A DNA stretch of 64,000 nucleotides from Spinacia oleracea. Lineage: Eukaryota; Streptophyta; Magnoliopsida; Caryophyllales; Amaranthaceae. This document shows positions 27,143 to 38,784 of the stretch, piece by piece. How positions within the stretch are numbered: position 1 is the stretch's first letter; each line of letters begins with the position of its first letter. The stretch spans positions 18,602,247 to 18,666,246 of the forward strand of contig NC_079488.1 of assembly GCF_020520425.1 (NCBI RefSeq), read 5' to 3'. The notes under the pieces were generated by a model that ran no database searches, was not told where the DNA came from, and saw only the letters and a program-made list of their open reading frames with translations. Made by a program: the position numbers and the translations under genes.

Positions 27143-28240
27143 GTTTATACCACTTTTAGATATTTTCGGGGCCCTCGCATAAACTCCCAAATGGGAAATG
27201 CATCCAAGGGCAATACAATATTGTTTGAATAATAAACACCTACTACTTTTTCACATAAATGCTCGGAATTACCATTATTCAACAAAACTAGTTTCGTTGG
27301 GTCCATGGGAAGAATTTTAGTCTCTAACGTTTCTAACGCAGTCCATATTTAAGGTAATTTGGAACCGTAAAAAACCATCGGTTTGTCAGATGAGGTATAG
27401 AATAAGTTTTGTAAGAAAATCGGCTAAAATGTCATTTTAGAGTAGAAATTAATGGTTCTACTCACTCAATATCTCATGGGGTTTCGTGGAGTCCGTGAAA
27501 AGTATTAGGGAATCTAACATTTTGTGTGCAAAAAAGCTACAATAGTCTAAAATATAAAGGCTATATTATACTCCATGTCAGGTCAATTTTTAAGATTTTC
27601 TGGACATGGTCTCGAAAACTCCCAAAATTTGAGGGAGTGCATCCAGGGTTCATACAAGGTTGTTTGGAACCATAATCACCACTAGCTTGTCACATAAAGG
27701 CTCGAAATAACCTTTGATTCAACAAAATGAGTTTTGCAAGAAAATCGACTAAAATATCATTTCATTTAAGAGGAAAAATAGATGAATTTAACCACCCAAA
27801 TTGCATTTCGGTGCCTCATGGGTCCATAAAAAGCTAAAGGTTATAATAGGTGAAACCCCAATGCATTCAGCCACACCATGCAACATACAATCTAACAAGT
27901 TTACTTACGTAGCAAGCATAATGTAGGTAGCGTCACATAAAGCTCAGAATAACTTAATTCAACAAATTGAGTTTTACAAGAAAATCGATTAAAATTTTAT
28001 TTAATTTAAGAGGTGAAACGGATAGTTCTAACCATCCCATTTTCCTTTTAGGCCTAATAGGGCACATGAAAAGCATCCGATTCTTTATTCACTTGTCCAA
28101 AAAAGTCACTATTGTCCGAAATATAAAGGCCATAACAGATGAAGCCCTAATTCATCCAGCTACACCATGCAGCGCACAATATGAGAAGTTTACTTACATA
28201 ACAAGCATCAGTTAGTTAAACAATACTCCAACAGCCTGTG
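27143..28240. repeat. Diverged tandem-like repeats, no gene seen
   Basis: Recurring phrases such as 'cacataaa.gctc.gaat', 'caacaaaa.gagttt' and 'agaaaatcg.ctaaaat' occur about three times (near 27250, 27690, 27935) with uneven spacing. This suggests old, degraded tandem copies of a few hundred bases. No open frame is convincing. Confidence 0.5.
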
Positions 28241-28558
28241 ACAAACCGAGGCTAATTGGAAGTAGACTGGCTACAGTTGAAACTGAAGAACATAAATTAG
28301 TGTTGCATGCTAACTGCTAAGCACAAGCAAGCCAACAACCGATTAACTGCCAACCATGAACCATAATCATACACAAACAGAAGCCTAAATTCTAGGTTAC
28401 ATAATTAAATACATAATGCAAATATGGGTTGCTGGTCACCAAGTGTAAGGTCAAAAGAACATATATTTGATATGATGGAAATATACAACTTGCAGGGTAC
28501 AAGTGAGTTTGGAGATAACACTGAAGTAACAGGTTTTCGAATACGGTGTGCTTCGATC

Positions 28559-28642
28559 TCAAGCTTTACGAACAATTACACGCCTTTCTCTCTTGTACTC
28601 AACTTCATCTCTTTGATGTATTATCAATAGTGCTCTCCTCAC
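28559..28642 (-). pseudogene. Orphan last exon of an MCM5-like replication licensing gene
   Basis: On the minus strand an intron-type acceptor (tgaccttgcag) is followed by 27 codons and a stop. The peptide begins [17 protein letters not shown] and ends [10 protein letters not shown], which resembles what I recall of the C-terminus of plant MCM5. MCM5 is a subunit of the MCM2-7 helicase, and its C-terminal winged-helix region ends this way. The reading frame and splice acceptor are intact. I find no earlier exon on the minus strand in the next several kilobases, only intergenic sequence and then RNA genes. It is therefore probably a gene fragment, though a very long upstream intron cannot be excluded. 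The MCM5 identity is from memory. Confidence 0.55.
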
Positions 28643-29305
28643 CTGCAAGGTCAAAAAATATGCAAATTTAACTACAACTGAAATTTTTAGAAACGGATTA
28701 AAGTAACTTTGCAACTTTAAATGCATTTCATTCATCCCCACTCTGCTAAGGTCGTCAATTATGGCTTAATGTGAATGCATAGCACTCCACATTGTAAATC
28801 TGTAGTTCACGATCAGTCAACTCTAACAAAGAAGTATTTTGTAGAGAATGAAGTACGGACTTTTTCAAGGTGCCAAGCTTGATAATGGTTTAATACAAAT
28901 TATTTTTTGCCATTCTCCAAAGCATATGCTTAATTTGGAGCCATTTCCAACCTTTCAAACATATATCATGTCACATACGCCATATAAATAACTTATAGAA
29001 AAATTAAGTAGAAGTTTGTTTAAGTAATTTTTGTGTAAGACTGTCTTATACTCATAGACCATAACTATTAAAAAAATTCACTATATATCTCGAAAGAAAT
29101 AGAAAAGCATTAAGAGACCCTCCTCACTGAGGGTAAACAAACCAAACAAGTGATAGCCTACGCAAAAACAAGGGATGAGCAGCCCAAGTTAATAACTTCA
29201 ATTCGTTGTAGAAATAATTTACTAGCGTTAAACCATCTTTGGGGCTAAATTACCATTCAATGAAGGACTGGACGTGTGGTGGAAGTATGAAAACAAATCT
29301 AGTGG
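28643..29305. other. Spacer, nothing recognised
   Basis: AT-rich, no coding or RNA signal seen until the U3 promoter at 29310. Confidence 0.4.
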
Positions 29306-29309
29306 AAGA

Positions 29310-29353
29310 AGTCCCACATAGACTATTTAGGCTATAGTATGTATCTTTATAAA
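29310..29353 (+). promoter_or_regulatory. U3 snoRNA promoter: USE plus TATA, Pol III spacing
   Basis: GTCCCACATAG at 29311-29321 matches the plant USE consensus, and TTTATAAA lies at 29346-29353. About 25 bases separate them, the spacing that assigns plant snRNA-type promoters to RNA polymerase III. Plant U3 is known to be a Pol III gene. The RNA start is 24 bases after the TATA box. Confidence 0.88.
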
Positions 29354-29376
29354 CCAGAGGAAATGAATAACATAGC

Positions 29377-29609
29377 ACGACCTTACTTGAACAGGATCTG
29401 TTCTATAGTATTCGTACCTCTGTATTCTTGAGTTCTAAGGAGACAGAAAACCAAGTCTGGTGGATGAATTATGACCGTATGTTCTGAGCGTGATTAACGG
29501 CTACCAGCTGATCTTCTGATCTGTGTGTGTGCTGTAGAGGATCCGTTCCCTTTCTTCCTATGTGTGAGTTTGGGATGTTCATACGGTTGTCTGACAGACT
29601 TCTTCAACC
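29377..29609 (+). ncRNA. U3: U3 snoRNA (box C/D, rRNA processing)
   Basis: The RNA begins ACGACCTTACTTGAACAGGA, the conserved 5' domain of plant U3. It contains box A-type sequence (ggatctgttctatag), a C'-like box (gatgaa near 29463), the box B region GTTCTGAGCGTGAT (about 29481-29494) and a box D-type GTCTGA near 29589-29594. U3 acts in the nucleolus in the SSU processome, pairing with pre-rRNA for cleavage at the 5' external spacer. Length is about 220-230 nt, usual for plant U3; the exact 3' end is inferred from box D and the T run that follows. The promoter is intact. This copy looks functional, whereas the paralogue at 41334 is deleted. Confidence 0.9.
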
Positions 29610-29616
29610 TTTTTTT
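29610..29616 (+). terminator. Pol III terminator T-run after U3
   Basis: Seven Ts directly after the U3 3' domain, with a second T run at about 29619-29624. This fits Pol III transcription inferred from the promoter spacing. Confidence 0.7.
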
Positions 29617-29829
29617 GCTTTTTTCCCTTCTGAGTTTGAGATGGTATATGCTGACCGACAGACTTCTCAACCCATCATACGGAGTAGCATTTTTGTTCTA
29701 TGTATACTATGCATTAACTTTGGGATGTTAGACATAATCATGAATTCATTTTAATGTTGCAGAAAACCTAATTTTTTAGTCTGTGCTAATTTGCTGCAGA
29801 GTCGTGAACTCGGCAGCAAGTCAGATCTT

Positions 29830-29883
29830 GTCCCACATCATTTTAATAACAAGAGGTTTACAAATTAACAATGAGTATAAAAA
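29830..29883 (+). promoter_or_regulatory. U1 promoter (copy a): USE plus TATA, Pol II spacing
   Basis: GTCCCACATCA (29830-29840) matches 10 of 11 USE positions, and TATAAAAA starts at 29876. The gap is about 35 bases, the Pol II type. The TATA box starts 31 bases before the RNA start. Confidence 0.88.
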
Positions 29884-29906
29884 AGAGATGCGTATGACAT
29901 AACAAA

Positions 29907-30066
29907 TTACTTACCTGGACGGGGTCAATGAGCGATCATTAAGGCTCATGGCTTAAGTAGGTGACCTCCATTGCACTTTAGGAGGGGTGCCTGCCTAACA
30001 TCTTCCCAAGAGGAAGAGTGTACGTCATAATTTGTGATAGTGGGGGCCTGCGTTCGCGCGGCCCCT
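29907..30066 (+). ncRNA. U1: U1 snRNA, copy a
   Basis: The 5' end reads TTACTTACCTG, retaining ACTTACCTG, which pairs with 5' splice sites. The conserved stem-loop I (GACGGGGTCAA...), the loop region CCATTGCACTTTAGGAGG, an Sm-type site (ATAATTTGTG) and the terminal stem GGGGGCCTGCGTTCGCGCGGCCCC region follow in order. Length is about 160 nt, as in other plants. U1 defines 5' splice sites in the nucleus. USE and TATA are well placed. A 3'-box-like sequence (CA-N-AAAG-type) follows at about 30071-30090. It is likely functional; a few differences in stem I-II compared with my memory of plant U1 remain to be judged. Confidence 0.92.
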
Positions 30067-30417
30067 CTTCAATTCTTTCTAAAGATTTTACCACCTGCCA
30101 AAAAGAAGAAGTAGCTTGGTTAATCAACTAAATCTTTCTCATAAGTCCTACTCGGCTAAAGGGGAAGAAATGAAAGTTCCTGAACACATTATTAGTACAG
30201 ATTACATCCCTGAAAGAGAACTTGTGCTGAGTAGGAATAATGTATTTGTGAGAGAGAACTTGTGCTGAGTAGGACTAAATACTTATTGCAGCACTAAAAT
30301 TCTACTCTCCAGGAACCTATTACATTCCTTAACATATCATAGGGCCAAGGCCAAACATTTCTCATTTCCTATGCAGTCTTTTAGGTCCACTATAAGCTGA
30401 GTAGCTTCCACAGGTGT

Positions 30418-30565
30418 AGAACATATTAGGTGCACCTGGGTGCACGGTGCACCCTCTTATATATCCCCTTACATGTAAGGAGAAAATATGCGAGGGACCA
30501 CCCATGAGCATAAAAATACCCTTGGGTGCACGGTGCACCCGGGTGTACCTAATAATTTTCAGCAT
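30418..30565. mobile_element. Small MITE-like insertion, 148 bp, with a paralogous empty site
   Basis: Inverted repeats of about 31 bp (TATTAGGTGCACC...GGTGCACCC and its near-complement) sit near both ends. The flanking AGGTGT is duplicated (30412-30417 and 30566-30571). The paralogous unit at about 44365 has a single AGGTGT with no insert, so the boundaries are directly visible. The superfamily is uncertain. The overlapping open frames are artefacts. Confidence 0.85.
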
Positions 30566-31137
30566 AGGTGTGCCTATTCCTAAAAGAACCTCATTAAATA
30601 CTTCGCCAAGTCTCTATTTCTTCCATAGTTCCATGACAACATTTGAAGTTGAGCAGAAAGGTTTACTTTGTGTCCTGCCTACCTTAACATCAGATTTGGC
30701 ATATTAAGTATGAATGATTCACCATTTGATGTGTTGGACCTGTTGTAACAAAAATGATAATGTCAGAAGTTTCTGGGTAGGATCCCAGAACAATTTCAGT
30801 TCAACATGAACCATAAGTACATAATATTGAAATGCTTCTCTTAGCATATTAGTACTTGGAAAGTTGGAACCAATCAAAATGGAAAGAAGATTGAATTTCC
30901 GTTCTCTCTGCCATGTGACAAAATCTTTGTCAAGAAGATTTCAATAGCATATGTTCCCAACTTAACCTAAATTTCTTACCATTAAAAAACCAACAAGTTT
31001 CTATTAAGAAATGTCACATAACATATGTAAAACACAAGGAGTTGACAAGAAGTTTGGTTTGCTAACTATTTTGTGCATCAAACAAGGAGAATGTTACCCC
31101 AAAGGCATTCGACCGAGTACCAAGAAGACCACTCTCT

Positions 31138-31212
31138 TCAAGGAACTAAGGGAAGGATAGCACAGGGTATGACTTGAGAACTGACGACTAAGGGAAGGGT
31201 ATCACGGGGTAT
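31138..31212. repeat. Short tandem repeat (ctaagggaagg...gtatgacttgag), two copies
   Basis: Two copies of a unit of about 47 bases. The paralogous unit at 44950-45115 has about four copies, so the number has changed since duplication. Confidence 0.7.
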
Positions 31213-31607
31213 GTCTCTCACATATAGTGTAATCGGAGATCAATTGTTAAACTTTGTCATCTTTAAACCTTCAGATTCTGGTATCATTGTTTTCAACAGA
31301 GGCTGAGGCATTCATGTAGGTTTTACTTTTCGCCGCATTAAATGACATACATTTGAATGGGTAGAATGGGTTCTTCAAGGAGATTCAAATACATTTAAAT
31401 GGCGTCCTTTAAGGAGACTGTAACAACCCAAGTGCAAGTTCTTTATTTAAGTAGCAACTGCTATTTACAGTTCAAACTAGTTATTGAGCTATAGAGGACA
31501 TGATAGTGAATCATATAACCCCTAATAAATTCATCAATTTTGTATCCCTCACTCTAAACAATCGTGTGTATTTTACAACTTAGTCTTATTAGCATGTATA
31601 AGAGATA

Positions 31608-31762
31608 GCGACGCTTGAAGACCCCAGCAGCAAGCTACTGTGGTGAGACTTCCCCCTTAAATAAATTTAATATCGTTGTGGGCCATTCGCCCACGTATCA
31701 GATATTAAACTGATAAGAACAGATACTACACTTGATCTTAGCCAAAAGGCCGAGAAAGGTAT
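31608..31762 (-). ncRNA. U2: U2 snRNA copy a, 3'-truncated, probably a pseudogene
   Basis: Read on the minus strand from 31762: ATACCTTTCTCGGCCTTTTG, then the branch-point-pairing GTAGTATC, stems IIa/IIb, and the Sm region with AAGGGGGAAG. The last 40 or so bases, which form stem-loop IV in the other copies, are replaced by unrelated sequence after GCGTCGC. U2 pairs with the intron branch point. Upstream there is a TATA-like ACATAAAAGG (about 31787-31796) but only a poor USE. Loss of the 3' stem-loop makes function unlikely. Confidence 0.85.
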
Positions 31763-32533
31763 GATTTGTTCACTCTCAATTCTTACCTTTTATGTGCTAT
31801 AGTTACAGCAGTCTTCTCGTACATTATCATTGTGGTGCAACTCCTTATTTTGGGGTTTCGTCCACAACAAACTTCAGGAACTCATTATTATTCTGACTTT
31901 TGCATTACATGGATAGAATATTGTATAAGAGAGCCAGAGGTCATGGAATCTTGTGGATTTGGAGAACAAATGGAGCAAGGTTTATCGTACATACATATTT
32001 TTAAGGGTAAAGGCTATACAGTGTGGAACCATCTTGAACAAATTGAGAAAGGTTTGTCACAAGTAAATAATACTTAAAAGTAAGGGTGCTTACATTGAAC
32101 CTCCAAGGATTTTGTGCGATAAGGGTTGCAGTTGGACAGTTGTTGCTTCTCCCTGTAAAAGAGCAAGCGAAAGTAAAAAAGTTCACGAGCCCAAAATGTT
32201 GATACAACATTCTTCAATCTTTCAAATACCATGTAAATTCAGTTGTTTTACTCCTAACATCTGTGACAAAATATGTAAGAGACAACAGGCTAGAGGCTTT
32301 GAAATCTGAAACCAATTCCATAAACAACATAGTTGAGTTAGTGGTTTCAAAAATCATTAATTCATTACATAGAACAAGTAGGCATTAAACTGGATGCAAA
32401 GGTACTTTAATAAAATACTTGAGAACAAATTTCTAAAAATAAAACGAAGAAAGTAAAACTACAGCACCAATACCATAATGGAGTTTTCAGCTTAGGATAG
32501 TATTTTTGATGTAATTGGGGTGATTTTATGCAG

Positions 32534-32716
32534 ATTGATCACTCCATCTGGGAGAATTTCGGAGCTGGAGGCAAAAAATGTATAGTATCAAGGGTTTATC
32601 CCAACATAGCAATCATGGACAAGGCCCATTTACATGTGTTTAACAACGGTTCGGAAGCGGTGATCGTGGAACATCTGAATGCTTGGAGCATGAAAAGGCC
32701 GCGTATGAACAATTAG
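32534..32716 (+). pseudogene. Orphan last exon of a GH32 invertase-like gene
   Basis: After an acceptor-type sequence (gattttatgcag) an open frame of 60 codons reads [46 protein letters not shown] and ends MNN-stop. This matches the C-terminal beta-sandwich end of plant acid invertases / fructan exohydrolases (GH32; DHSIVESFGxGG and SRVYP are family hallmarks). The catalytic N-terminal exons (WMNDPN, RDP, EC motifs) are absent from the surrounding sequence, so this is a fragment. A 3' UTR-like AT-rich region follows. Enzyme function is not expected. Confidence 0.8.
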
Positions 32717-33426
32717 GTCCTTTTAATTTCTTCCCCATAAAAAGGTTGGGGCCTGAAAAGTACAAATTGGTGTTATTTTTATGCAAATTAGATTAGAGGC
32801 TTGGATCATGATTCATGGTGTGTTAGTGTTAGGTTGAGTGGGTTATATTTGTCATTAATTAGTTCTTGATTAGGATAGGAGTGTAATATTTCTCTCTTGA
32901 TCGATAATACTTATGACAATGTGTGAAGTAGAATTTGGTTTTTCAATTATTGTTGAATAAAACTATTTCTATACTTGAATTTTTTGTTGATATGGTGAAT
33001 GGACCATACAGGTTGTGCTACATGTATTGTCGAGTCCACTCATCGACACCTCTACGCGTTGTTCATAGTTTTCCTCGTGGGTATCGGTTTTCTTTAGTCC
33101 TTGATATGCTTGTACATCCACATAGTTAAAACACATTCTATATATGAAGTAGTTTTCTATGCTTATCTTTAGTTTTTCAGAGTGCAAGTTTTCTTTATTG
33201 ACTAGTCTTTGAATTTGGAAAATTAAATGCAGTTAATTTAAACAAGTTGAACAAACTAATGTTGAACCTTTCAAAGTGAGATAGTACGTGGGCCAAGGTC
33301 AACTCCTATTATGTTCACTCACTTGTAATCTGTTCATGTCATGAGAATCAAAAGTCTTTTAACCAGAATTTCAATGAACCTTCAAAATTAGTTCTAAAAA
33401 TAATCCTTTTCCTTGTTGATACCAAA
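32717..33426. other. Intergenic; probable upstream region of the receptor kinase gene
   Basis: AT-rich sequence with no coding signal. It probably holds the GH32 3' UTR remnant and then the promoter of the gene that starts at 33427. No clear TATA box stands out. Confidence 0.4.
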
Positions 33427-33894
33427 ATGAAGAAAGTAAGTTTTTTATGCAAGTCAACTTTATTCAGTTTAACTCTGTTACTTCAGGTTCATCTCCTACT
33501 TTGTTTATCAGAGAATCATTTCGGTGACTGTGTAACGAGGTTTTGCAGAAATCTAAGTATAAGATATCCTTTCCATTTACATAATGAGCAAAAATCTTAT
33601 TGTGGGTATCCTGGTTTTGAGGTATACTGCAGGAATGATGGATTTGTTTTGTTCAATATATCAAGGAACACATACGTAATAAGAAACATCTCCTATGAAA
33701 GAGAGCAGTTTCAAGTTGTAAACTCTGTTTTTTCTGGTGATGTTGTTGGTGGGAATGGTTGTTTGGATTCGATGAAGAATCTGACTTTTGAGAACAATTT
33801 GATCTACTATGCATCAAATTATGATGATGTATTCGCGTTTCCGAACTGCTCAGGAACGGTTAGGGAAGAATACAGGGAGAACAGACTGGAATGC

Positions 33895-34285
33895 TGATGA
33901 TTAACAGCAAATGAACAAACAACAATGTGAACAATAAACTGTTAATGCAAGAATTCTTTCAACCAAATATTTCTCTCATTCTCATTCATTGTTTGAGTGT
34001 GTACAATACATGTTTATATAGTGAGGCCACTTTAGGGTTTCAGCCACCAAATTCTCACACAAGAGGACAGCTAATCATTAGCTCACTTTCCTAGAAATTT
34101 CCTAAGGAAAAGACAAAACAACATTGTACTGAGAATGAAATATTTGGGATCATGTGACAAGATGTCACTGATTCTTTGCTGCTGCTGTTTGCTTGCACCT
34201 GCTGCTGTTTGCTTGCACTTTGATGGGCTGCAAGAATGGGCTATACTTTTAGGGCCTTCTTTACATCTTGCAGCCATCTTCAACA
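33895..34285 (-). repeat. 3' LTR of the copia element in the kinase gene
   Basis: 391 bp, TGATGATTAACAGC...CTTCAACA on the plus strand. It is nearly identical to 38785-39176. Confidence 0.95.
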
Positions 34286-37200
34286 CTCCCCCTCAAGCTG
34301 AGAGTGAGGAGTGATTGATCACTCCCAGCTTGGAAAGAAGATCTTGATGCTGTTTAGTGGATAAGATCTTAGTGAACACATCTGCAAGCTGATTCTGAGT
34401 AGAGACATAGGTTGGAGAGATGATTCCTTCATGCACCTTGTCCCTAATGAAATGACAGTCAATCTCCACATGTTTTGTCTTTTCATGATGGACTGGATTG
34501 GCTGCAATAGACAAAGCTGCTTGATTGTCACACAAGATTGATGTAGACTTTAGAGATTTTAGTCCCAATTCTTTAAGGAGTTGAGTTAGCCACATTACTT
34601 CACACACAGTCATAGCCATAGCTCTATACTCAGCTTCAGCAGTAGATCTTGCAACCACATATTGTTTTTTGGATTTCCAACTTATAGGAGAATCACCAAG
34701 GAGAATGCAGTAGCCAGTAGTGGATCTTCTGGTGGATGGACAACCAGCCCAGTCACTGTCACAATAAGCAGTCAACTTAGCTGTAGAGTGACTAGCAAGG
34801 AGAATGCCCTGATCAGTTGAACCAGACAAGTATCGAAGTACTCTCAGTGCTGCTTGTTGATGTACACAAGTGGGGTTGTGCATGAATTGGCTAAGAATGT
34901 GCACTGTGTATGCAATATCAGGTCTTGTGAGAGTTAGGTAGATGAGTTTGCCTACCAGTTGCTGATATACTTCAGGATTGGGGAGTGGTTCACCACTGTC
35001 AGGTGTGAGTTTGGTGTGACTATCCATGGGAAGCTTCAATGCCCTACATTGACTGAGTCCATATTCTTCTAGCAGATCACATACATATTTCTTTTGGGAG
35101 AGAAATATGCCTTGAGCAGTCCTGTCAACTTCAATTCCCAAAAAATATCTCAACTCACCCATGTCTTTCATATGGAACTGAGAGGAGAGGAATTTTTTAG
35201 CTTGATCTATGAGATCCAGATTGTTGCTAGCTATAATCAAATCATCCACATACACCAGTATACCAACAAATTCTTCAGTGCTTTCTTTGATGAACAATGA
35301 GTAGTCACTCTTGGACTGAGTGAAACCATTTGCCTTCAGAGCAGAACTTAATTTTGCAAACCATTGCCTGGGTGCTTGTTTGAGACCATAAAAGGATTTC
35401 AACAACTTGCATACCTTTGTAGAATGATGAGTGGACTGCTCCCCCTTAAACTGATCACTGAATCTGAAGCCATACCCTAGGTAACCTGGTGGAAATTTCA
35501 TGTACACAGTTTCTTTCAAATCACCATGTAAGAATGCATTCTTTACATCCATTTGGTGTATGAACCAGTTACTGAGAGATGCAACAGCCAAAAGAGACCT
35601 CACAATGGAAAGTTTTGCCACTGGTGCAAATGTTTCTTCATAGTCAATTCCATATCTCTGCCTATTTCCCAACACAACTAATCTGGACTTATTTCAGTCA
35701 AGACCTCCATCAGAGTGATATTTAGTTTTGTATATCCATTTACATCCTATGGCTTGCTTCCCAGGGGGGAGATCAGTTATTTCCCATGTATTGTTGCTTT
35801 CCAAAGCATCCAACTCATCATTCATAGCATGTCTCCATTTCTCACTCTGAACAGCATGTTTAAAATGCTTAGGATCAAGCACTTTAGGTTGAATTATGTG
35901 TGTCATGAAGCAAAAAAATTGCGGGGTAGCTCTAGTTTGTACCACTGAATGCACAACAGAAGGCTCAGTTACTGTGGCATGAGATACTTGATAATCTGAG
36001 TGCCAAGCTGGTGTTTTGTGTGATCTAGTTGATCTCCTTTGTTCAGGGGAGGTCACAATGGGAGTACTGCTTGCTTGTGTGTCATCAGCAGTGTCATCAC
36101 TTTGTATGGGATCATCACCTATCCACAGTGATGGTTGATTGTTTGTGTTGCTGCATGTGCTTGCATCAGCAGAGGTTGAGTGGAAAATGTGATAGGGAAA
36201 TATACTCTCATAGAATCTCACATCTCTGGAGACAAAGACTGTTTGAGTGAGCAGATTATACAGCTTGTATCCCTTTTGAGTAATAGGATATCCAATAAAA
36301 ATGCAAGGCACTCCTCTGGCTTCAAACTTGTCTTTGTTGTTGTTAGGATTGCTTGCAATTGCTAGACACCCAAATGCTTTAAGGTGTTTGTACTTGGGTT
36401 TTTTGTTGTACAAAACCTCATAGGGAGTCTTGTTCTGTATCACAGAAGAGGGTAGTCTGTTGGTAATGTGAACTGCAGCAAGTACACAATCACCCCAAAA
36501 TTTCAAAGGTAAACCAGAGTGAAACCTTATTGCTCTAGACATCTCAAGTATGTTCCTGTGTTTTCTCTCAACTCGACCATTCTGTTGTGGTCTGTTGACA
36601 CAAGATGTCTGGTGTATGACACCTAGTTAATCAAAGAATGGTCTGCACTTGCTATCATCAAATTCAAGTGCATTGTCTGACTTGATGACTTTAAGCTTCT
36701 TCTCATGTTGTGTTTCTGCCATTTTCACAAAGGTGGAGATGGCTTGATATGCATCTGATTTGGCTTTCAGCAGGTGAACCCATGTGACTCTGGTATGGTC
36801 ATCAACTATAGTCATGAAGTATCTGTGATTTCCTCTTGTGTTCACCTTGTAAGCACCCCATATGTCTATGTGCACAAGATCAAATGCATCAACAGCCGTA
36901 GATTTACTCTGTGTATAGGGAAGTTTGGTGAACTTTGCCAAAGGACAGCTCAAACACACTTCACTGTTATTCCCCTTTACATCTCCAATTCCTTCAATTT
37001 TCTCAATTTTCTTCATAGGAGCATGGCCTAGTCTGTGATGCCATAATACTGGTGCACTCAAAGTGGGTACATCTTTCACCACTGTTGGTACACTTGACAC
37101 ACTTGTCACATTTCCAGCTAGCTTTTCATTTGATTTCATTTCTGTTGTATTCACAGTTCCACTCTTCAATTTCTGAAGAGTCTTTACCAGTGGTTCATTT

Positions 37201-38784
37201 ATCAGATAGTATAAGCCATTCAAAGCTCTACCAATTCCTCTTACAGCTTTGCTGGTTGAATCCTCAATGACACAATAACCAGAGTAGAAATTCACTTTAC
37301 AGTTTGCATCCTCAGGCAACTTATTCACAGACAACAAGTTGTGTTTAAATGCAGGAACATACAGAACCTTTTTTAGTTCTAGATCACTTTCAAGTTTAAC
37401 ATTTCCAAAATGAGATATACTAGAAGTTTCACCAGTAGGAAGGTTAATATATGGACTGTTCTGACTCTTAACAGGATTAATCAAGGTGTTAAAGTTTCCA
37501 GTCATGTGATTGGATGTTCCAGAATCAATTATCCAATCTAACCCTAAGGAGTCAGCAAAATAACAGGACACCATACCTGAATAGTTCATGTCCATTTCCT
37601 CATCTGTGTCTGATCCACCTTCCTTGGAGGGTACAGGTAGCATTCTAAGCAGCTGCTCTAACTGTTGAGTGTTTATCTGTGATTTGTTACCTCCACTGGA
37701 ACCGGTTTCACTATTTCCATGAGCATTTCCAGCAAGTTTCATGCCATTCCCTTGCTTCCATTTGTTCCATTTTTGTTGTCCACCACCTTGCATCTTCCCT
37801 TTTCCTTTGTAAGGTGCTTTTCCAGTTTGCTTTCCTTTAGGATGCCAGCTAGGATAGCCAACTACACTCCAACACTTGTCACTCATGTGTCCAGTTTTCC
37901 CACAAGCTGTACATGTCATTTCATTTCCCTTGCTATACATGGCAAGATTTTCACCTTCTTCCTTGATGTGTCCCAAGATATCCCTCTGTGACTCTTCTTG
38001 TTGAAGACAGCTACAGGCTGTTTCTACAGAAGGCAATGGAGTCATCATGAGAAGCTGACTTCTCTGAGGTGCATATTGTTCATCTACACCATTTAGAAAC
38101 TGGAAGAGTTTCTGCTCTTCTTGTTGCCTTGACAGGGCTTGTATGAATGAGTTTATCTCTGCAGTCATAGTAGTGATAGGTGGGAAATCATTGAGAGATT
38201 CCAGCTCTTCCCACAAACCACTCATGACTGTATAGTAATCGCTGATGGGTTTTCCCATCTGTTTGGTTTCATACAAGTCCCTGTTGAGCTTGTATTTTCT
38301 CGAACCATTGGTCAGAGACAACCTTTGTTCTAACTGCTTCCATATTTGTGCAGAGCTATTCAGAAACATGATGGACTTTTTTATGGACTCAGATACAGTC
38401 CCAATGATCCAAGAGATAACTGTGTTGTTGCAAGTTTCCCAATGTTCAGCCTCTGTTGGGTCTTCATCTTTCTTATAAGCACCTGTAACAAATCCAAGCT
38501 TTCGTTTTGAAGCCAAAGCAATTTCCATAGAACGCTTCCAAGATCTGTAGTTTGTAGATCCTTGGAGCTTTTCTATGTTTGCAAACTGAGTGCCATCAGA
38601 AGGGTTAAGATACAAATGACTTGTTGGATCTATTGTAACCATAGCTGAACCAGAATTTTCTACTTTAAAGAATTAAAAGATGAGATTTTTGAGGAATAAA
38701 CTCACTGTATTTGAGGATTTCTGTGTTTTCCTTACCAAGATAGGTTGAAAGATTGGATTTTGGTGAACCGTGGCTCTGATACCA

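Larger units (their letters stand above)
29285..32470 (+). repeat. Duplication unit 1: U3, U1 and inverted U2
   Basis: Most of this stretch is paralogous to 41248-46340, in the same order and orientation: U3 promoter and gene, U1 promoter and gene, a spacer with small tandem repeats, then U2 on the opposite strand and its upstream flank. Parts of it also match 53133-58010. The unit carries a MITE at 30418-30565 that the second unit lacks, while the second unit has extra MITE and U6-derived sequence in its spacer. Confidence 0.85.

Noticed and set aside
27143-28240. CRISPR-like or regular satellite array
   Set aside because: Repeated phrases are too diverged and unevenly spaced, and CRISPR arrays are not expected in a plant nuclear genome.
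30362-30707. Open frames on both strands over 30362-30707
   Set aside because: They overlap the MITE at 30418-30565 and exist only because of its inverted repeats.
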